From a bacterium (GTDB lineage Bacteria > Chloroflexota > Dormibacteria > Aeolococcales > Bog-877): a stretch of DNA of 40,204 nt. Below the pieces are notes generated by a model, which had not been told where the DNA came from, ran no database searches, and saw nothing but the letters and a program-made list of their open reading frames with translations. Positions 7,512 to 15,353 of this stretch are shown here, one piece after another; the first letter of the stretch is position 1, and the number at the start of each line of letters is the position of its first letter. The translations under genes were made by a program, and so were the position numbers. The stretch covers positions 1-40,204 of the forward strand of contig JAKABB010000015.1 of the NCBI GenBank assembly GCA_021802045.1, given 5' to 3'.

Positions 7512-8594
7512 ATGACCCCGCAATCCCAGGGCCAACGACCCGGCGTGGACCCTGAGTCGCTGCCGATCGACCCGGGTGCGGTCGAGGCTGCGGCTCGGCG
7601 CATCGCGCCTCACGTTCACCGCACGCCGGTGCTGCGATCCCGGCTCCTGGACGAGCGCACGGGGGCGCAGGTCCTGCTGAAGGCAGAGGCCCTGCAGCGG
7701 ACCGGCGCCTTCAAGGTCCGGGGGGCGTTCAACGCCGTCCTGGCCGGAGTCGAGCGTGGCGATCGGCGGGGCGTGATCGCGGTCTCCTCGGGGAACCACG
7801 CCCAGGCGGTGGCGCTGGCGGCCGCCACGGTTGGCCTGGCCGCCACCGTGGTGATGCCCCAGGACGCGTCCTCCCTGAAACGGGCGGCCACTCGGGCCTA
7901 CGGCGCGACGGTGATCTCCGAGGGGGTGGACGCCGCCAACCGGGAGGCGATGGTCCGGGCGCTGGCGGGCGAGCGCGGGCTGCGCCTGGTGCACCCCTTC
8001 GACGACCCGGAGGTGATGGCCGGGCAGGGGACGGTGGGCCTGGAGGTGCTGGAGCAGGCTGCGGCCATCGGGGCCACGCTGGACGCGGTGCTGGTCCCGG
8101 TGGGTGGCGGCGGGCTGCTGAGCGGGGTGGCCACCGCCCTCCACGCCCGGGCGCCGGGGGTGCGCGTCATCGGCGTGGAGCCGACCCGCGCCGACGACGC
8201 GGCCCGCTCCCTGGCCACCGGACGGCTGCAGCGATTGCCCAGCCCACCCGACACCGTCGCCGACGGCGTGCGCACCCTCTGCCTGGGGGACCGCCCGTGG
8301 GCGGTCATCCGCCATCTGGTGGACGCCATCGTCACCGTCGACGAGGGCGTCATCGCCACCGCCTGCTGGTGGCTGTGGACCCGGACCAAGCTGGTGGTGG
8401 AGCCCACCGGCGCCCTCCCGGTGGCCGCGCTCCTGGCCGCCGCCGACGGGGCGCCGGTGGGTCGCGCGCTGGCCAGGCTGCTCCCGCCCTCCCCCACCGT
8501 GGCCTGCGTCCTCTCCGGCGGGAACGTCGACCCCGCCCAGCTGGCGTCGCTCGTCACACGTCCCCGGGATGGGGAGGCGCCGCCCCGCGGCTGA
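7512..8594 (+). CDS. Threonine/serine dehydratase, short PLP-dependent type
   Basis: This 360-residue fold-type II PLP enzyme most likely deaminates threonine (or serine) to the 2-oxo acid. Key motifs are the Schiff-base lysine in TGAFKVRGAFN (K68), the substrate/PLP loop SSGNHAQA (about 93-100), the phosphate-binding glycine run VGGGGLLSG (about 196-204), and a C-terminal LSGGN. There is no C-terminal ACT-like regulatory domain, so it is the short catabolic or serine-racemase-like type rather than the feedback-regulated IlvA. An AGGAGG ribosome-binding site lies 11 nt before the ATG. The last 41 bp overlap the convergent Kelch-repeat gene. Substrate choice (Thr, Ser, racemase side activity) is not resolved. 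Confidence 0.88.
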   Translation: MTPQSQGQRPGVDPESLPIDPGAVEAAARRIAPHVHRTPVLRSRLLDERTGAQVLLKAEALQRTGAFKVRGAFNAVLAGVERGDRRGVIAVSSGNHAQAVALAAATVGLAATVVMPQDASSLKRAATRAYGATVISEGVDAANREAMVRALAGERGLRLVHPFDDPEVMAGQGTVGLEVLEQAAAIGATLDAVLVPVGGGGLLSGVATALHARAPGVRVIGVEPTRADDAARSLATGRLQRLPSPPDTVADGVRTLCLGDRPWAVIRHLVDAIVTVDEGVIATACWWLWTRTKLVVEPTGALPVAALLAAADGAPVGRALARLLPPSPTVACVLSGGNVDPAQLASLVTRPRDGEAPPRG

Positions 8595-10056
8595 CCCCCA
8601 CCTGCCGCCAGCCGCCCGGACCCAGGGCCCAGAGGCCGGCACTGGGGCCGAGGGGACCCTCTCCACCGAAGAGGAGCACGCCCTCCCCGCTCGGTGCCGG
8701 GGCCAGCGCGGCAAAGCTCAGCGCTGCCGGCAGGCGCCGACTCGGCACCGGCACCCACCCCTGGGCACCCCAGCGCCAGGTGGCACCCCGTGGCTCGTTC
8801 GTGGCGCCGGTGAAGAGGATCACGGTTCGGGCGGCCATGTCGGTCGCCATGCCCTCGTAGGCTCGGGGGGGTGGGTGCTGGCGTGAACGCAAGGGGGTCC
8901 AGGTGCGACCGTCCCAGGCCCAAGTGCCCCCCAGCGGCCCCTGTCCGCCGTTGCCGCCGAAGAGCAGGACCTCGTGCAGGGCGGGATCGTAGGCCGCCGC
9001 GGCACCGGTGCGGGGAGCCGGGGCGCGGGCGGGGTGGGCCTGGCGCCAGCCGGTCCCGGTCCAGATCCAGGTGTCGCCAAGGAGCCCGCCCGAGCCCCGG
9101 TCGCCGCCGAACAGCACCAGGGTCCCGGTGGCGGGGTCAGCCACCAGGGTGGGGAACCGGCGCGGCGCCGGGGCCACCGTCGGGTGGACCTCGGCCCACT
9201 GGCCACGGGCCCAGAGCCACGTGTCCCCCCGAGTAGTCCCGCCCCCCAGGCCGCCCGCGCCACCGAAGAGGACCGTCTGCCCCGTGGCCGGGTCGAAGGC
9301 CATGGCGCCGTAGCCGCGCGGGGTCGGCGAGTGAGCGGGATGGTTGCGGACCCAGCGCCGCCCGGTCCAGGTCCAGGTCCCCCCGTCGCAGACCAGTGGC
9401 CCGCAGCCTCCAAAGAGCAGGGTGCGGTGCGTGGCAGGGTCGGTGGCGAGCATGGCCCCCGCCCGCGCCGCGGGGGCGGGCGCCCCCGCAACCGCCGCCT
9501 GGGTCCGCGCGCTCCCGGCGCCCAGGCCGACCACGGTCAGGACCACCAGCCCAGCCCCCAGCTGGGCCAGCCGCGATCGCCGGGGCCGGCCGGCCCCCGC
9601 GGGCCCGGCGGCGCGGTGGACCCAGGCCCACACGCTCAGCCGCTGCCAGCTCCGAGCCCGCCACAGGGCCAGGGCCAGCAGGACGTAGAGCAGCCCGGAG
9701 TTGATATCGGTGGTCCCGGGGACGAATGGCAGGCCCAGTCCCTGCCCGACCACCCAGATGGCGACGAACAGCGGGACCACGACCAGGAGCGCGGTCGAGG
9801 CGCCGTAGCCGGCCAGAATGGCCAGGGCCAGCAGGGTCTCCAGGGCGGCCAGCAGGGCGTTGGCCGCGACCGGGTTGCGGGCCAGCAGGTGGTCGGCCGC
9901 CAGCAGCACCCCCTGGAGGCCGGGCGGCGACGCCCCGGCGACCCCGTAGGCCAGGGGCAGGAAGATCCGGTAGACAGCCGGCTGCCACTCCAGGATGGCG
10001 TCGGCCAGTAGCACGGTCCCGAAGGCGATGCGGATCGCGGCCCACCACCGCTCCAC
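8554..10056 (-). CDS. Membrane protein with DoxX-like N-terminal region and Kelch-type propeller
   Basis: This 500-residue protein has two parts. Residues 1-185 contain about five hydrophobic helices, starting with RIAFGTVLLADAILEWQPAV and including a conserved-looking loop WVVGQGLGLPFVPGTTDINS; this resembles DoxX-like small membrane proteins. Residues 190-490 contain about six Kelch-like repeats of 45-60 residues, each with a VLLFGG strand, a Gly-rich turn, a TWxW strand and a PxPR turn (for example LHEVLLFGGNG, GTWAWDGRTWTPL). This predicts a beta-propeller outside the membrane. The GTG at 10056 lies just after the aminotransferase stop (5 nt apart), so co-transcription with it is likely. 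The ligand and function are unknown. Confidence 0.75.
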   Translation of the reverse strand: MERWWAAIRIAFGTVLLADAILEWQPAVYRIFLPLAYGVAGASPPGLQGVLLAADHLLARNPVAANALLAALETLLALAILAGYGASTALLVVVPLFVAIWVVGQGLGLPFVPGTTDINSGLLYVLLALALWRARSWQRLSVWAWVHRAAGPAGAGRPRRSRLAQLGAGLVVLTVVGLGAGSARTQAAVAGAPAPAARAGAMLATDPATHRTLLFGGCGPLVCDGGTWTWTGRRWVRNHPAHSPTPRGYGAMAFDPATGQTVLFGGAGGLGGGTTRGDTWLWARGQWAEVHPTVAPAPRRFPTLVADPATGTLVLFGGDRGSGGLLGDTWIWTGTGWRQAHPARAPAPRTGAAAAYDPALHEVLLFGGNGGQGPLGGTWAWDGRTWTPLRSRQHPPPRAYEGMATDMAARTVILFTGATNEPRGATWRWGAQGWVPVPSRRLPAALSFAALAPAPSGEGVLLFGGEGPLGPSAGLWALGPGGWRQVGVSRGAAPPHPGDV

Positions 10057-10060
10057 CGGT

Positions 10061-11251
10061 TCAGCCGAGGAAGGTCGCCAGCCGGTCCAAGCCCTCGGTG
10101 AGCGCTTCGTCGCTGAGCGCGTAGGACAGCCGCGCGTAGCCCGGCACGCCGAACGCCTCGCCCGGCACGATGGCCACCCCGACCTCGTCGAGGAGGGTCG
10201 CGGCCAGCTCCTGGGTGGTGCGCGGCCCCGGTCCGTTGGGCCCAGCGGCCAGCACCCCCTCGAATGAGGCGAACATGTAGAAGGCACCCTCGGGTTCTGG
10301 GCAGACGACCCCGGGCATGGCGGCCAGCCGGCGGTGCATCTCCCGTCGCCGGCGGTCGAAGGCGGCCCGCATCGCCTGCAGCGGCTCGCTCGGGCCCTGG
10401 AGCGCGGCCAGGGCCGCGAACTGGGCCACGTTGCTGACGTTGCCGCTGAGGTGGGAGTGGAGGTTGGCCGCCGCCCCCACGGCTGGCGCGGGGCCCAGCA
10501 TCCATCCGACCCGCCACCCGGTCATGGCGTAGCTCTTGGCCACCCCGCCCAGGATCAGCATCCGGTCGGTCAGCGCGGGCACCACCGCCGCCAGGGAGTG
10601 GAATCGGTGGTCGCCGTAGGTCAGATGCCGGTAGATCTCGTCGGTCACCACCCAGATGCCGGCCTCCAGGGCCCACTGGCCGATCGCCTCCAGCTCCTCC
10701 CGCCCGTAGACCAGCCCCGTGGGGTTGGAGGGGGAGTTCAGCAGGAGGGCCTTGGTGGCCGGCGTCGTCGCTGCCTGCAGCCGGTCCACGGTGATGCGGA
10801 AGCCGTTGTCCGCGTCGCCCAGCACCGGCACCGGCGTGCCACCGGCCAGCGTCACCGCCTCGGGGAAGGTCACCCAGTACGGGGCGGGGATCAGCACCTC
10901 GTCGCCGGGGTCGAGCAGGGTGGCGAACGCCCAGGCCACCGCCTGCTTGGTGCCGACCGTGATCAGGACCTGCTCGGGGGTCAGCGCCTGGCCCGTGTCC
11001 AGCCGGTGCCGCTCGGCGATGGCGGCCCGGAGCTCCGGGAGCCCAGCGGCGGGCGTGTAGTGGTGCGCCCGGGGGTCCTGACAGGCCTGGCGGGCCGCCT
11101 CCACGATGTGCGGCGGGGTGGCGAAGTCCGGCTCGCCGGCACCGAAGGAGATGATCGAGCGCCCGGCGGCTCGGAGCATCCGCGCCTGGTTGTCGACCGC
11201 CAGCGTCGCGGATTCGGTGATCGCCGCGACCCGTCGAGATATGCCTGCCAT
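10061..11251 (-). CDS. Class I aminotransferase, aspartate aminotransferase-like
   Basis: This 396-residue PLP enzyme would transfer an amino group between aspartate (or another amino acid) and 2-oxoglutarate. Features in order are GAGEPDFATP (about 37-46), the tyrosine of HYTPAAGLPELR, the cofactor-ring residues in NSPSNPTG (172-179) and VTDEIY (202-207), the Schiff-base lysine in GGVAKSYAMTGWRVGW (K239), and the C-terminal carboxylate-binding Arg in YARLSYA. The ATG at 11251 has GGAGGAGG about 10 nt upstream. It is divergent from serC with only 32 bp between start codons, suggesting joint control of amino-acid nitrogen transfer. It may be an AspC-type or aromatic/prephenate-type enzyme; sequence alone does not decide. 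Confidence 0.9.
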   Translation of the reverse strand: MAGISRRVAAITESATLAVDNQARMLRAAGRSIISFGAGEPDFATPPHIVEAARQACQDPRAHHYTPAAGLPELRAAIAERHRLDTGQALTPEQVLITVGTKQAVAWAFATLLDPGDEVLIPAPYWVTFPEAVTLAGGTPVPVLGDADNGFRITVDRLQAATTPATKALLLNSPSNPTGLVYGREELEAIGQWALEAGIWVVTDEIYRHLTYGDHRFHSLAAVVPALTDRMLILGGVAKSYAMTGWRVGWMLGPAPAVGAAANLHSHLSGNVSNVAQFAALAALQGPSEPLQAMRAAFDRRRREMHRRLAAMPGVVCPEPEGAFYMFASFEGVLAAGPNGPGPRTTQELAATLLDEVGVAIVPGEAFGVPGYARLSYALSDEALTEGLDRLATFLG

Positions 11252-11270
11252 CGACCCCGGTCCTCCTCCG

Positions 11271-11276
11271 TAGACT
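11271..11276 (+). promoter_or_regulatory. -10 box TAGACT, 7 nt before serC: leaderless promoter
   Basis: TAGACT is followed by seven bases and then the serC ATG. A transcript from this box would begin at or within a base or two of the start codon. No Shine-Dalgarno precedes serC. Confidence 0.65.
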
Positions 11277-11283
11277 CCATGAC

Positions 11284-12447
11284 ATGTCCACTGTCACCGT
11301 CCCCACCCCGATCATCCCCTCGGAACTCCTTCCTGCGGACGGACGCTTCGGATGCGGCCCGTCTAAGGTACGCCCTGAGGCGGTCGCCGCCGTGGCCGCC
11401 GCCGCCCGCAACCTGCTCGGGACCAGCCACCGCCAGCCGCCGGTTCGCGACCTGGTCAGCCGGTTGCGGTCCGGCCTGCTCCGATTCTTCGACGCCCCGC
11501 AGGGGTACGAGGTGCTGCTGGGCAACGGCGGTGCCACCAGTTTCTGGGATGCCGCCACCTTCGGCTTGATCGAGCGCCGCAGTGAGCACCTGGTCTTCGG
11601 GGAGTTCTCCCAGAAGTTCGCGGCGGCTGCCGCGGCGGCTCCCCACCTGGCAGCGCCTCGTCTCATCGAGTCGGCGGCGGGGACCCACCCTCTGCCGGTG
11701 GCTGACCCCGACGTGGACGCCTACGCCCTCACCCACAACGAGACCTCAACCGGTGTGGCCATGCCGGTGCGGCGCCCGCAGGATGCGGCGGGGCTGGTCC
11801 TGGTGGATGCCACCTCGGCCGCGGCGGGGATCCCGGTGGACCTGCGCGAGGCCGACGTGTACTACTTCTCGCTGCAGAAGGGGTTTGCCGCCGAGGGTGG
11901 GCTGTGGGTGGCGATCTGCTCCCCGGCCGCCCTCGACCGCCTGGATCGCATCGGGAGCACCGGACGTTGGGTCCCCAGCTCCCTGGACCTGCGCCTGGCT
12001 CAGCAGAACTCCCGCCTCAACCAGACCTACAACACCCCGGCGATCTCCACACTCCTGCTGGCAGTGGCCCAGCTGGAGTGGATGCAGGAGCGCGGCGGCC
12101 TGCGTTGGGCCACCGAACGCACCGCTGAGTCCGCCGCCGTCATCTACCGGTGGGCCGAGACCGTGCCCTACGCCAGCCCGTTCGTGACCGACCCAGCGCA
12201 CCGCAGCCCGGTGGTGGCCACCATCGATCTGGATCCCCGAATTCCGGCGGCGCAGGTGTGCGACATCCTGCGGGCCAATGGGATCGTGGACACGGACGCC
12301 TACCGCAAGCTCGGTCGCAACCAGCTTCGCGTGGGCCTCTTCCCGGCGGTGGACCCGGACGATGTCCGCCAGCTGACGCGGGCCATCGACTACGTGGTGG
12401 ACCGACTGGGATGGACCGCCACCTCGGGCGGCGCGGACTTACCATAG
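11284..12447 (+). CDS. serC: Phosphoserine aminotransferase, actinobacterial type
   Basis: This 387-residue class V aminotransferase converts 3-phosphohydroxypyruvate to phosphoserine in serine synthesis. The N-terminal FGCGPSKVRPEAV, the GNGGATSFWDAATF strand-turn, THNETSTG, LVDATSAAAG and the PLP lysine in YYFSLQKGFAAEGGLW (about 199) are all characteristic of the mycobacterial/actinobacterial SerC branch. The C-terminal domain ends with NQLRVGLFPAVDPDD. The ATG at 11284 lacks a ribosome-binding site but sits 7 nt after a TAGACT box, consistent with leaderless translation. It is divergent from the AspC-like aminotransferase. The stop codon overlaps a TACCAT box for the next gene. Confidence 0.92.
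   Translation: MSTVTVPTPIIPSELLPADGRFGCGPSKVRPEAVAAVAAAARNLLGTSHRQPPVRDLVSRLRSGLLRFFDAPQGYEVLLGNGGATSFWDAATFGLIERRSEHLVFGEFSQKFAAAAAAAPHLAAPRLIESAAGTHPLPVADPDVDAYALTHNETSTGVAMPVRRPQDAAGLVLVDATSAAAGIPVDLREADVYYFSLQKGFAAEGGLWVAICSPAALDRLDRIGSTGRWVPSSLDLRLAQQNSRLNQTYNTPAISTLLLAVAQLEWMQERGGLRWATERTAESAAVIYRWAETVPYASPFVTDPAHRSPVVATIDLDPRIPAAQVCDILRANGIVDTDAYRKLGRNQLRVGLFPAVDPDDVRQLTRAIDYVVDRLGWTATSGGADLP
12440..12445 (+). promoter_or_regulatory. -10-like box TACCAT overlapping the serC stop
   Basis: TACCAT ends in the first base of the serC TAG and stands exactly 7 nt before a GTG (12453) that opens an 8-codon frame. The spacing matches the leaderless start pattern seen elsewhere in this window. 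Confidence 0.4.
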
Positions 12448-12452
12448 GGGAC

Positions 12453-12476
12453 GTGGCCCCCGAGTTCCTTGTGTGA
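12453..12476 (+). CDS. Mini-ORF (MAPEFLV) before the membrane protein gene
   Basis: GTG to TGA, seven residues. Its stop overlaps the GTG start of the next gene as GTGA, the same coupling used between real genes in this window. It may be a leader that delivers ribosomes to the next start. It could also mean that the next gene's true N-terminus has been misread. Confidence 0.3.
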   Translation: MAPEFLV

Positions 12477-13537
12477 CCTCCTCGGCACCGGAGGGGGCGG
12501 GAGAGCTGCCACTGCACGAGGTGGCGACCCGTCTGGCCGCGCGCGGCGCGATCAGCCTGGACGAACTCGACACCCTTCTGCGGCCGTGGCTGGAGGCGCA
12601 GGCCCGCTTGGCCGTGGGCGACAAGACTCTGGCCCCGTTCGTCGCGGACCAGGTGCTGCTCGATGCGGCCGGCGCCCTCCCGGCCCTCGCGCCCGGCACC
12701 GACGTGCAAGCCTGGCTCACCACCCTCGTCGGCCACACCGGCTTCCTCCTGACCGGGATCCAGGGTCCCGGGGGGGCACCGACTGGCGGAGCGGGACGGG
12801 GGCTGCGCGGCCCCCGCCGGCGCTTCCCGCTCGCGACGCGCGCGGTCGGCGCCCTGGCGGTGATGACCGCGGCGCTGGTCACCGCCACCAGCCTGGCGCT
12901 CGTCTCCCTGCCACGCCTGACGCCACGGCCGGCCAGCCGCCTGCCCACCGCCACCCCGCTCAGCCCGCTCCCATCGGGCGGCAGCGTCCACGGTCCCTGG
13001 GATGGGGCGGGGACGCTCGGGCTCTGGAGCCCCCGGCGCTGGTCGACGAAACCGCGTGCCGCCGGCTGGCACTCGGCGGGGGTGGGCGCTGGCGTGACGC
13101 TGGCTCTCCCGCTCGGCCCCATCCCTGGTGCTCGCCTGCGACGCTCCCACCCTCTCCCTCTCCCCTCTCCGCCCGCGGCCCTGCCGCCGCTCCCCCTCTC
13201 GCCACCGGTGGCGTCGCCGTCGCCGACGGTGGGGCCCTTGCCGCCGGCCCATCGGTGCGCGGCCTGCGGTCGACCCCGGTCCCACCGGGGCCGGGGCGGG
13301 GAGCGGCCGGAACGGGGCCGCCGACACCGACCCCACCGGGGCCTCGCTCCTGACCGAGGGCGCGGATGGGGGCTACTCTGCAGCCATGGAGTTGACCGCG
13401 GCGGTCGAGGAGTACTTGACCTACCTGGCCGTGGACCGTGCCCGCAGCGTCCAGACCGTGCGCGCCTACCACACCGACCTGATGCACGGCCCCCTCACCT
13501 TCTGGGCCCGGCTGGCACGCCCCCTCACCACGACTGA
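12473..13537 (+). CDS. Unknown single-pass membrane protein; 3' part uncertain
   Basis: I do not recognise this protein. From the GTG at 12473, residues 1-95 form a hydrophilic, Leu/Ala-rich helical domain (HEVATRLAARGAISLDELDT). A basic stretch and one transmembrane helix follow (about 122-143, VGALAVMTAALVTATSLALV), then a Pro/Ser/Thr-rich outer region. This layout resembles an anti-sigma factor or a stalked membrane protein, but no signature is visible. The frame continues to 13537, overlapping the recombinase gene by about 150 nt, which is unlikely for a real C-terminus. In the +2 frame (relative to this gene) a stop occurs at 13353, just before the recombinase promoter, so a frameshift between about 12960 and 13200 would give a well-fitting gene. 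The N-terminal two fifths are more trustworthy than the rest. Confidence 0.5.
   Translation: MTSSAPEGAGELPLHEVATRLAARGAISLDELDTLLRPWLEAQARLAVGDKTLAPFVADQVLLDAAGALPALAPGTDVQAWLTTLVGHTGFLLTGIQGPGGAPTGGAGRGLRGPRRRFPLATRAVGALAVMTAALVTATSLALVSLPRLTPRPASRLPTATPLSPLPSGGSVHGPWDGAGTLGLWSPRRWSTKPRAAGWHSAGVGAGVTLALPLGPIPGARLRRSHPLPLPSPPAALPPLPLSPPVASPSPTVGPLPPAHRCAACGRPRSHRGRGGERPERGRRHRPHRGLAPDRGRGWGLLCSHGVDRGGRGVLDLPGRGPCPQRPDRARLPHRPDARPPHLLGPAGTPPHHD
13374..13379 (+). promoter_or_regulatory. -10 box TACTCT, 6 nt before the recombinase ATG: leaderless promoter
   Basis: TACTCT is followed by six bases and the ATG at 13386, with no Shine-Dalgarno in between. This is the same arrangement as at serC, padR, der, uvrC and uvrA. 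Confidence 0.65.
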
Positions 13538-14303
13538 GGCCATCACCCGGGACGCGGTGCGGGCCTGGCAGCGGGCCCTGGGGACGCGCGGGCTGGCCGC
13601 GAGCTCGCGGGCCCGACAGCTGCAGGCGCTCCGCGGTTTCCTGCGCCATGCCCGCCGCGAGGGCTGGATCGCTGACGATCTCGGCGGTGCCATCGATCTG
13701 CCCAAGGTGCCATCCCGCCTGCCCCGGCCTCTGCCCACGGAGGCCGCCCGCGCCCTCCTGGCCAGCGTCGGGGGCACCACGGAGGCCGAGCTCCGCGACG
13801 CGGCCCTCGTCCACTTCCTGCTGAGCACCGGGTGCCGGATCTCCGAGGCGCTGGGCGTGGATCGGAGCGCGGTCCGGCCCGATGGGCGGTTGGTGGTCCG
13901 GGGCAAGGGGGCCAAGGAGCGGGTCGTCCACCTGACACCGGCGGCGGTGGGCGCGATCCGGGCCTACCTGGCGGTCCGGCACGACCGCGAGCCGGCGCTC
14001 TTCCTCAACTACGACCGGCGCTCGGTCGCCGGTGGGCCGCGTCGTCTGACCGCGGCCGGCGCCCGCCATCTGGTGCGGCGGATCCGCGCCCGGACCGGGA
14101 TCGAGGGTCTGCGATCGCCCCACGTCCTGCGCCACACCACGGCCACCGAGCTGCTGACCATCACCGGCAACGTGCGCCTGGTCCAGGAGGTGCTGGGCCA
14201 CGCCAACCTCAACACCATGCAGGGGTACACCCGCGTGGTCGACGCGGCCCGGGTGGCGGCCTATGAGGCGCTGGCCACGCGGCTGGACCCACCGGAGGCT
14301 TAG
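13386..14303 (+). CDS. xerC: Tyrosine recombinase, XerC/XerD family
   Basis: This 305-residue site-specific recombinase would resolve chromosome dimers or integrate DNA. The N-terminal SAM-like core-binding domain (about 1-100) is followed by the catalytic domain. All catalytic residues are present: Arg151 (STGCRISEA), Lys177 or Lys174 (GKGAKER), His246 and Arg249 (SPHVLRHTTAT), His272 (LGHANLNTMQ), and the nucleophile Tyr281 (GYTRV). Length and motif spacing match housekeeping Xer proteins rather than phage integrases, and no attachment site or phage gene is nearby. XerC and XerD cannot be told apart here. The start follows a leaderless-type box. Its TAG overlaps the TAA of the convergent antiporter gene. 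Confidence 0.9.
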   Translation: MELTAAVEEYLTYLAVDRARSVQTVRAYHTDLMHGPLTFWARLARPLTTTEAITRDAVRAWQRALGTRGLAASSRARQLQALRGFLRHARREGWIADDLGGAIDLPKVPSRLPRPLPTEAARALLASVGGTTEAELRDAALVHFLLSTGCRISEALGVDRSAVRPDGRLVVRGKGAKERVVHLTPAAVGAIRAYLAVRHDREPALFLNYDRRSVAGGPRRLTAAGARHLVRRIRARTGIEGLRSPHVLRHTTATELLTITGNVRLVQEVLGHANLNTMQGYTRVVDAARVAAYEALATRLDPPEA

Positions 14304-15319
14304 GGCCCCCCGAGGGTCAGGCGCGCGACCGCGTAGCCAACGTACGCGCCCACCAGCAGAACGGCGCCGGGGCGGCGCAGCCCCCGAGGGGATGCCAGCA
14401 GCGCCACGGCCACCACGGTGGCGGCCGCCAGCCAGGGGATGTCCAGGGCGATGATCGCGGGACCGGTGGCGACACCGGCCACCGCGGCAGGCAGGCCGAG
14501 GCCGAAGACGAGGTTGAGGGTGCCGCTGTTGAAGGTCTCGCTGACCAGGGCGCTGCTGTGCCCGCGTCGCAGGAGCGTGAACCCGGCGGCGACGTTGGGC
14601 AGGCTGGTCCCGATGGCGAGGACGAAGGTCCCAACCACGACCGCCGGCAGGTGCAGGCGGTCGGACAGGGCCAGGGCAGCCCGGACCGCGCCGTCGCTGG
14701 CCACGGCCACCACCACCACCGCGGCCAGGAGGCCGGCCACGGTGCGGCCGACGGCGGGGGCGCCCCCGCTCGCGCTGGTCACCAGTCCCTGCTCAAGCGC
14801 CTCCTCCCGCTCGACCTGTGGGTCGAGGCCCAGCACTCCTGGTCCGGCGCCTCGCCGCGGCCAGCCGCGCGGCAGGCGCCAGAGCATGAGCAGGTAGGTG
14901 GCCACCACCAGGACAAGGAGCAGGAAGCCGAGGGGGGCGGGCACCAGGCGCGCGAGGATGGCGGCGGTGACCGCCAGGGCGAGGACGTTGGCGGCCACGT
15001 CCAGGTCGATCCCGTGCAGGTGGAGGGCCCGGCCCCCCAGCCACAGCACGGGGAGGCAGAGGATGGCGGCCAACCCGAAAAGGTTGGCCCCGAGGATGAC
15101 CCCGACCCCCACCGCCCCGCGGCCGGCGGCCACCGCCGCCAGGGCGGAGGAGATCTCCGGGGTGTCGGCGCCAAGCGCGGTGAGCCACCCGATGAGGCCC
15201 GGCCGCCACCCGTAGTGGGTGCCGAGCCCGGTCAGCCCCCGGCTCATGCGCTGGCTGGCCAGGATCGCCGCGCCCAGCCCCAGCAGCAGCGCCGCCCCCA
15301 GCAGCGCGTTCGTGGTCAT
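14300..15319 (-). CDS. Sodium/calcium exchanger family antiporter
   Basis: This 339-residue polytopic membrane protein has about ten hydrophobic helices and two inverted-topology repeats of the Ca2+:cation antiporter superfamily. The first repeat contains LTALGADTPEISSALAAVAA followed by GANLFGLAA. The second contains LAIGTSLPNVAAGFTLLRRG followed by ETFNSGTLNLVFG. The central loop is acidic and hydrophilic (VEREEALEQG). The usual Glu in the second repeat's GTSxPE motif is Asn, so ion preference may differ from Ca2+. The ATG at 15319 follows GAGAGGTGG; the longer frame upstream runs into the lipoprotein gene. It is last in the zinc-ribbon/pyrF/lipoprotein operon, 34 nt after the lipoprotein. 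Confidence 0.85.
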   Translation of the reverse strand: MTTNALLGAALLLGLGAAILASQRMSRGLTGLGTHYGWRPGLIGWLTALGADTPEISSALAAVAAGRGAVGVGVILGANLFGLAAILCLPVLWLGGRALHLHGIDLDVAANVLALAVTAAILARLVPAPLGFLLLVLVVATYLLMLWRLPRGWPRRGAGPGVLGLDPQVEREEALEQGLVTSASGGAPAVGRTVAGLLAAVVVVAVASDGAVRAALALSDRLHLPAVVVGTFVLAIGTSLPNVAAGFTLLRRGHSSALVSETFNSGTLNLVFGLGLPAAVAGVATGPAIIALDIPWLAAATVVAVALLASPRGLRRPGAVLLVGAYVGYAVARLTLGGP

Positions 15320-15353
15320 CGCCACCTCTCCCGGCCGCCCACCCCGGGCCCGG

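Noticed and set aside
7323-8714. Minus-strand open frame opposite the threonine dehydratase
   Set aside because: It is Gly/Arg/His-rich without any family signature. The plus-strand enzyme has all PLP motifs.
13386-14303. Tyrosine recombinase as an integrase of a mobile element
   Set aside because: Size and motifs are of the housekeeping Xer type. No attachment repeats, phage or plasmid genes are nearby.
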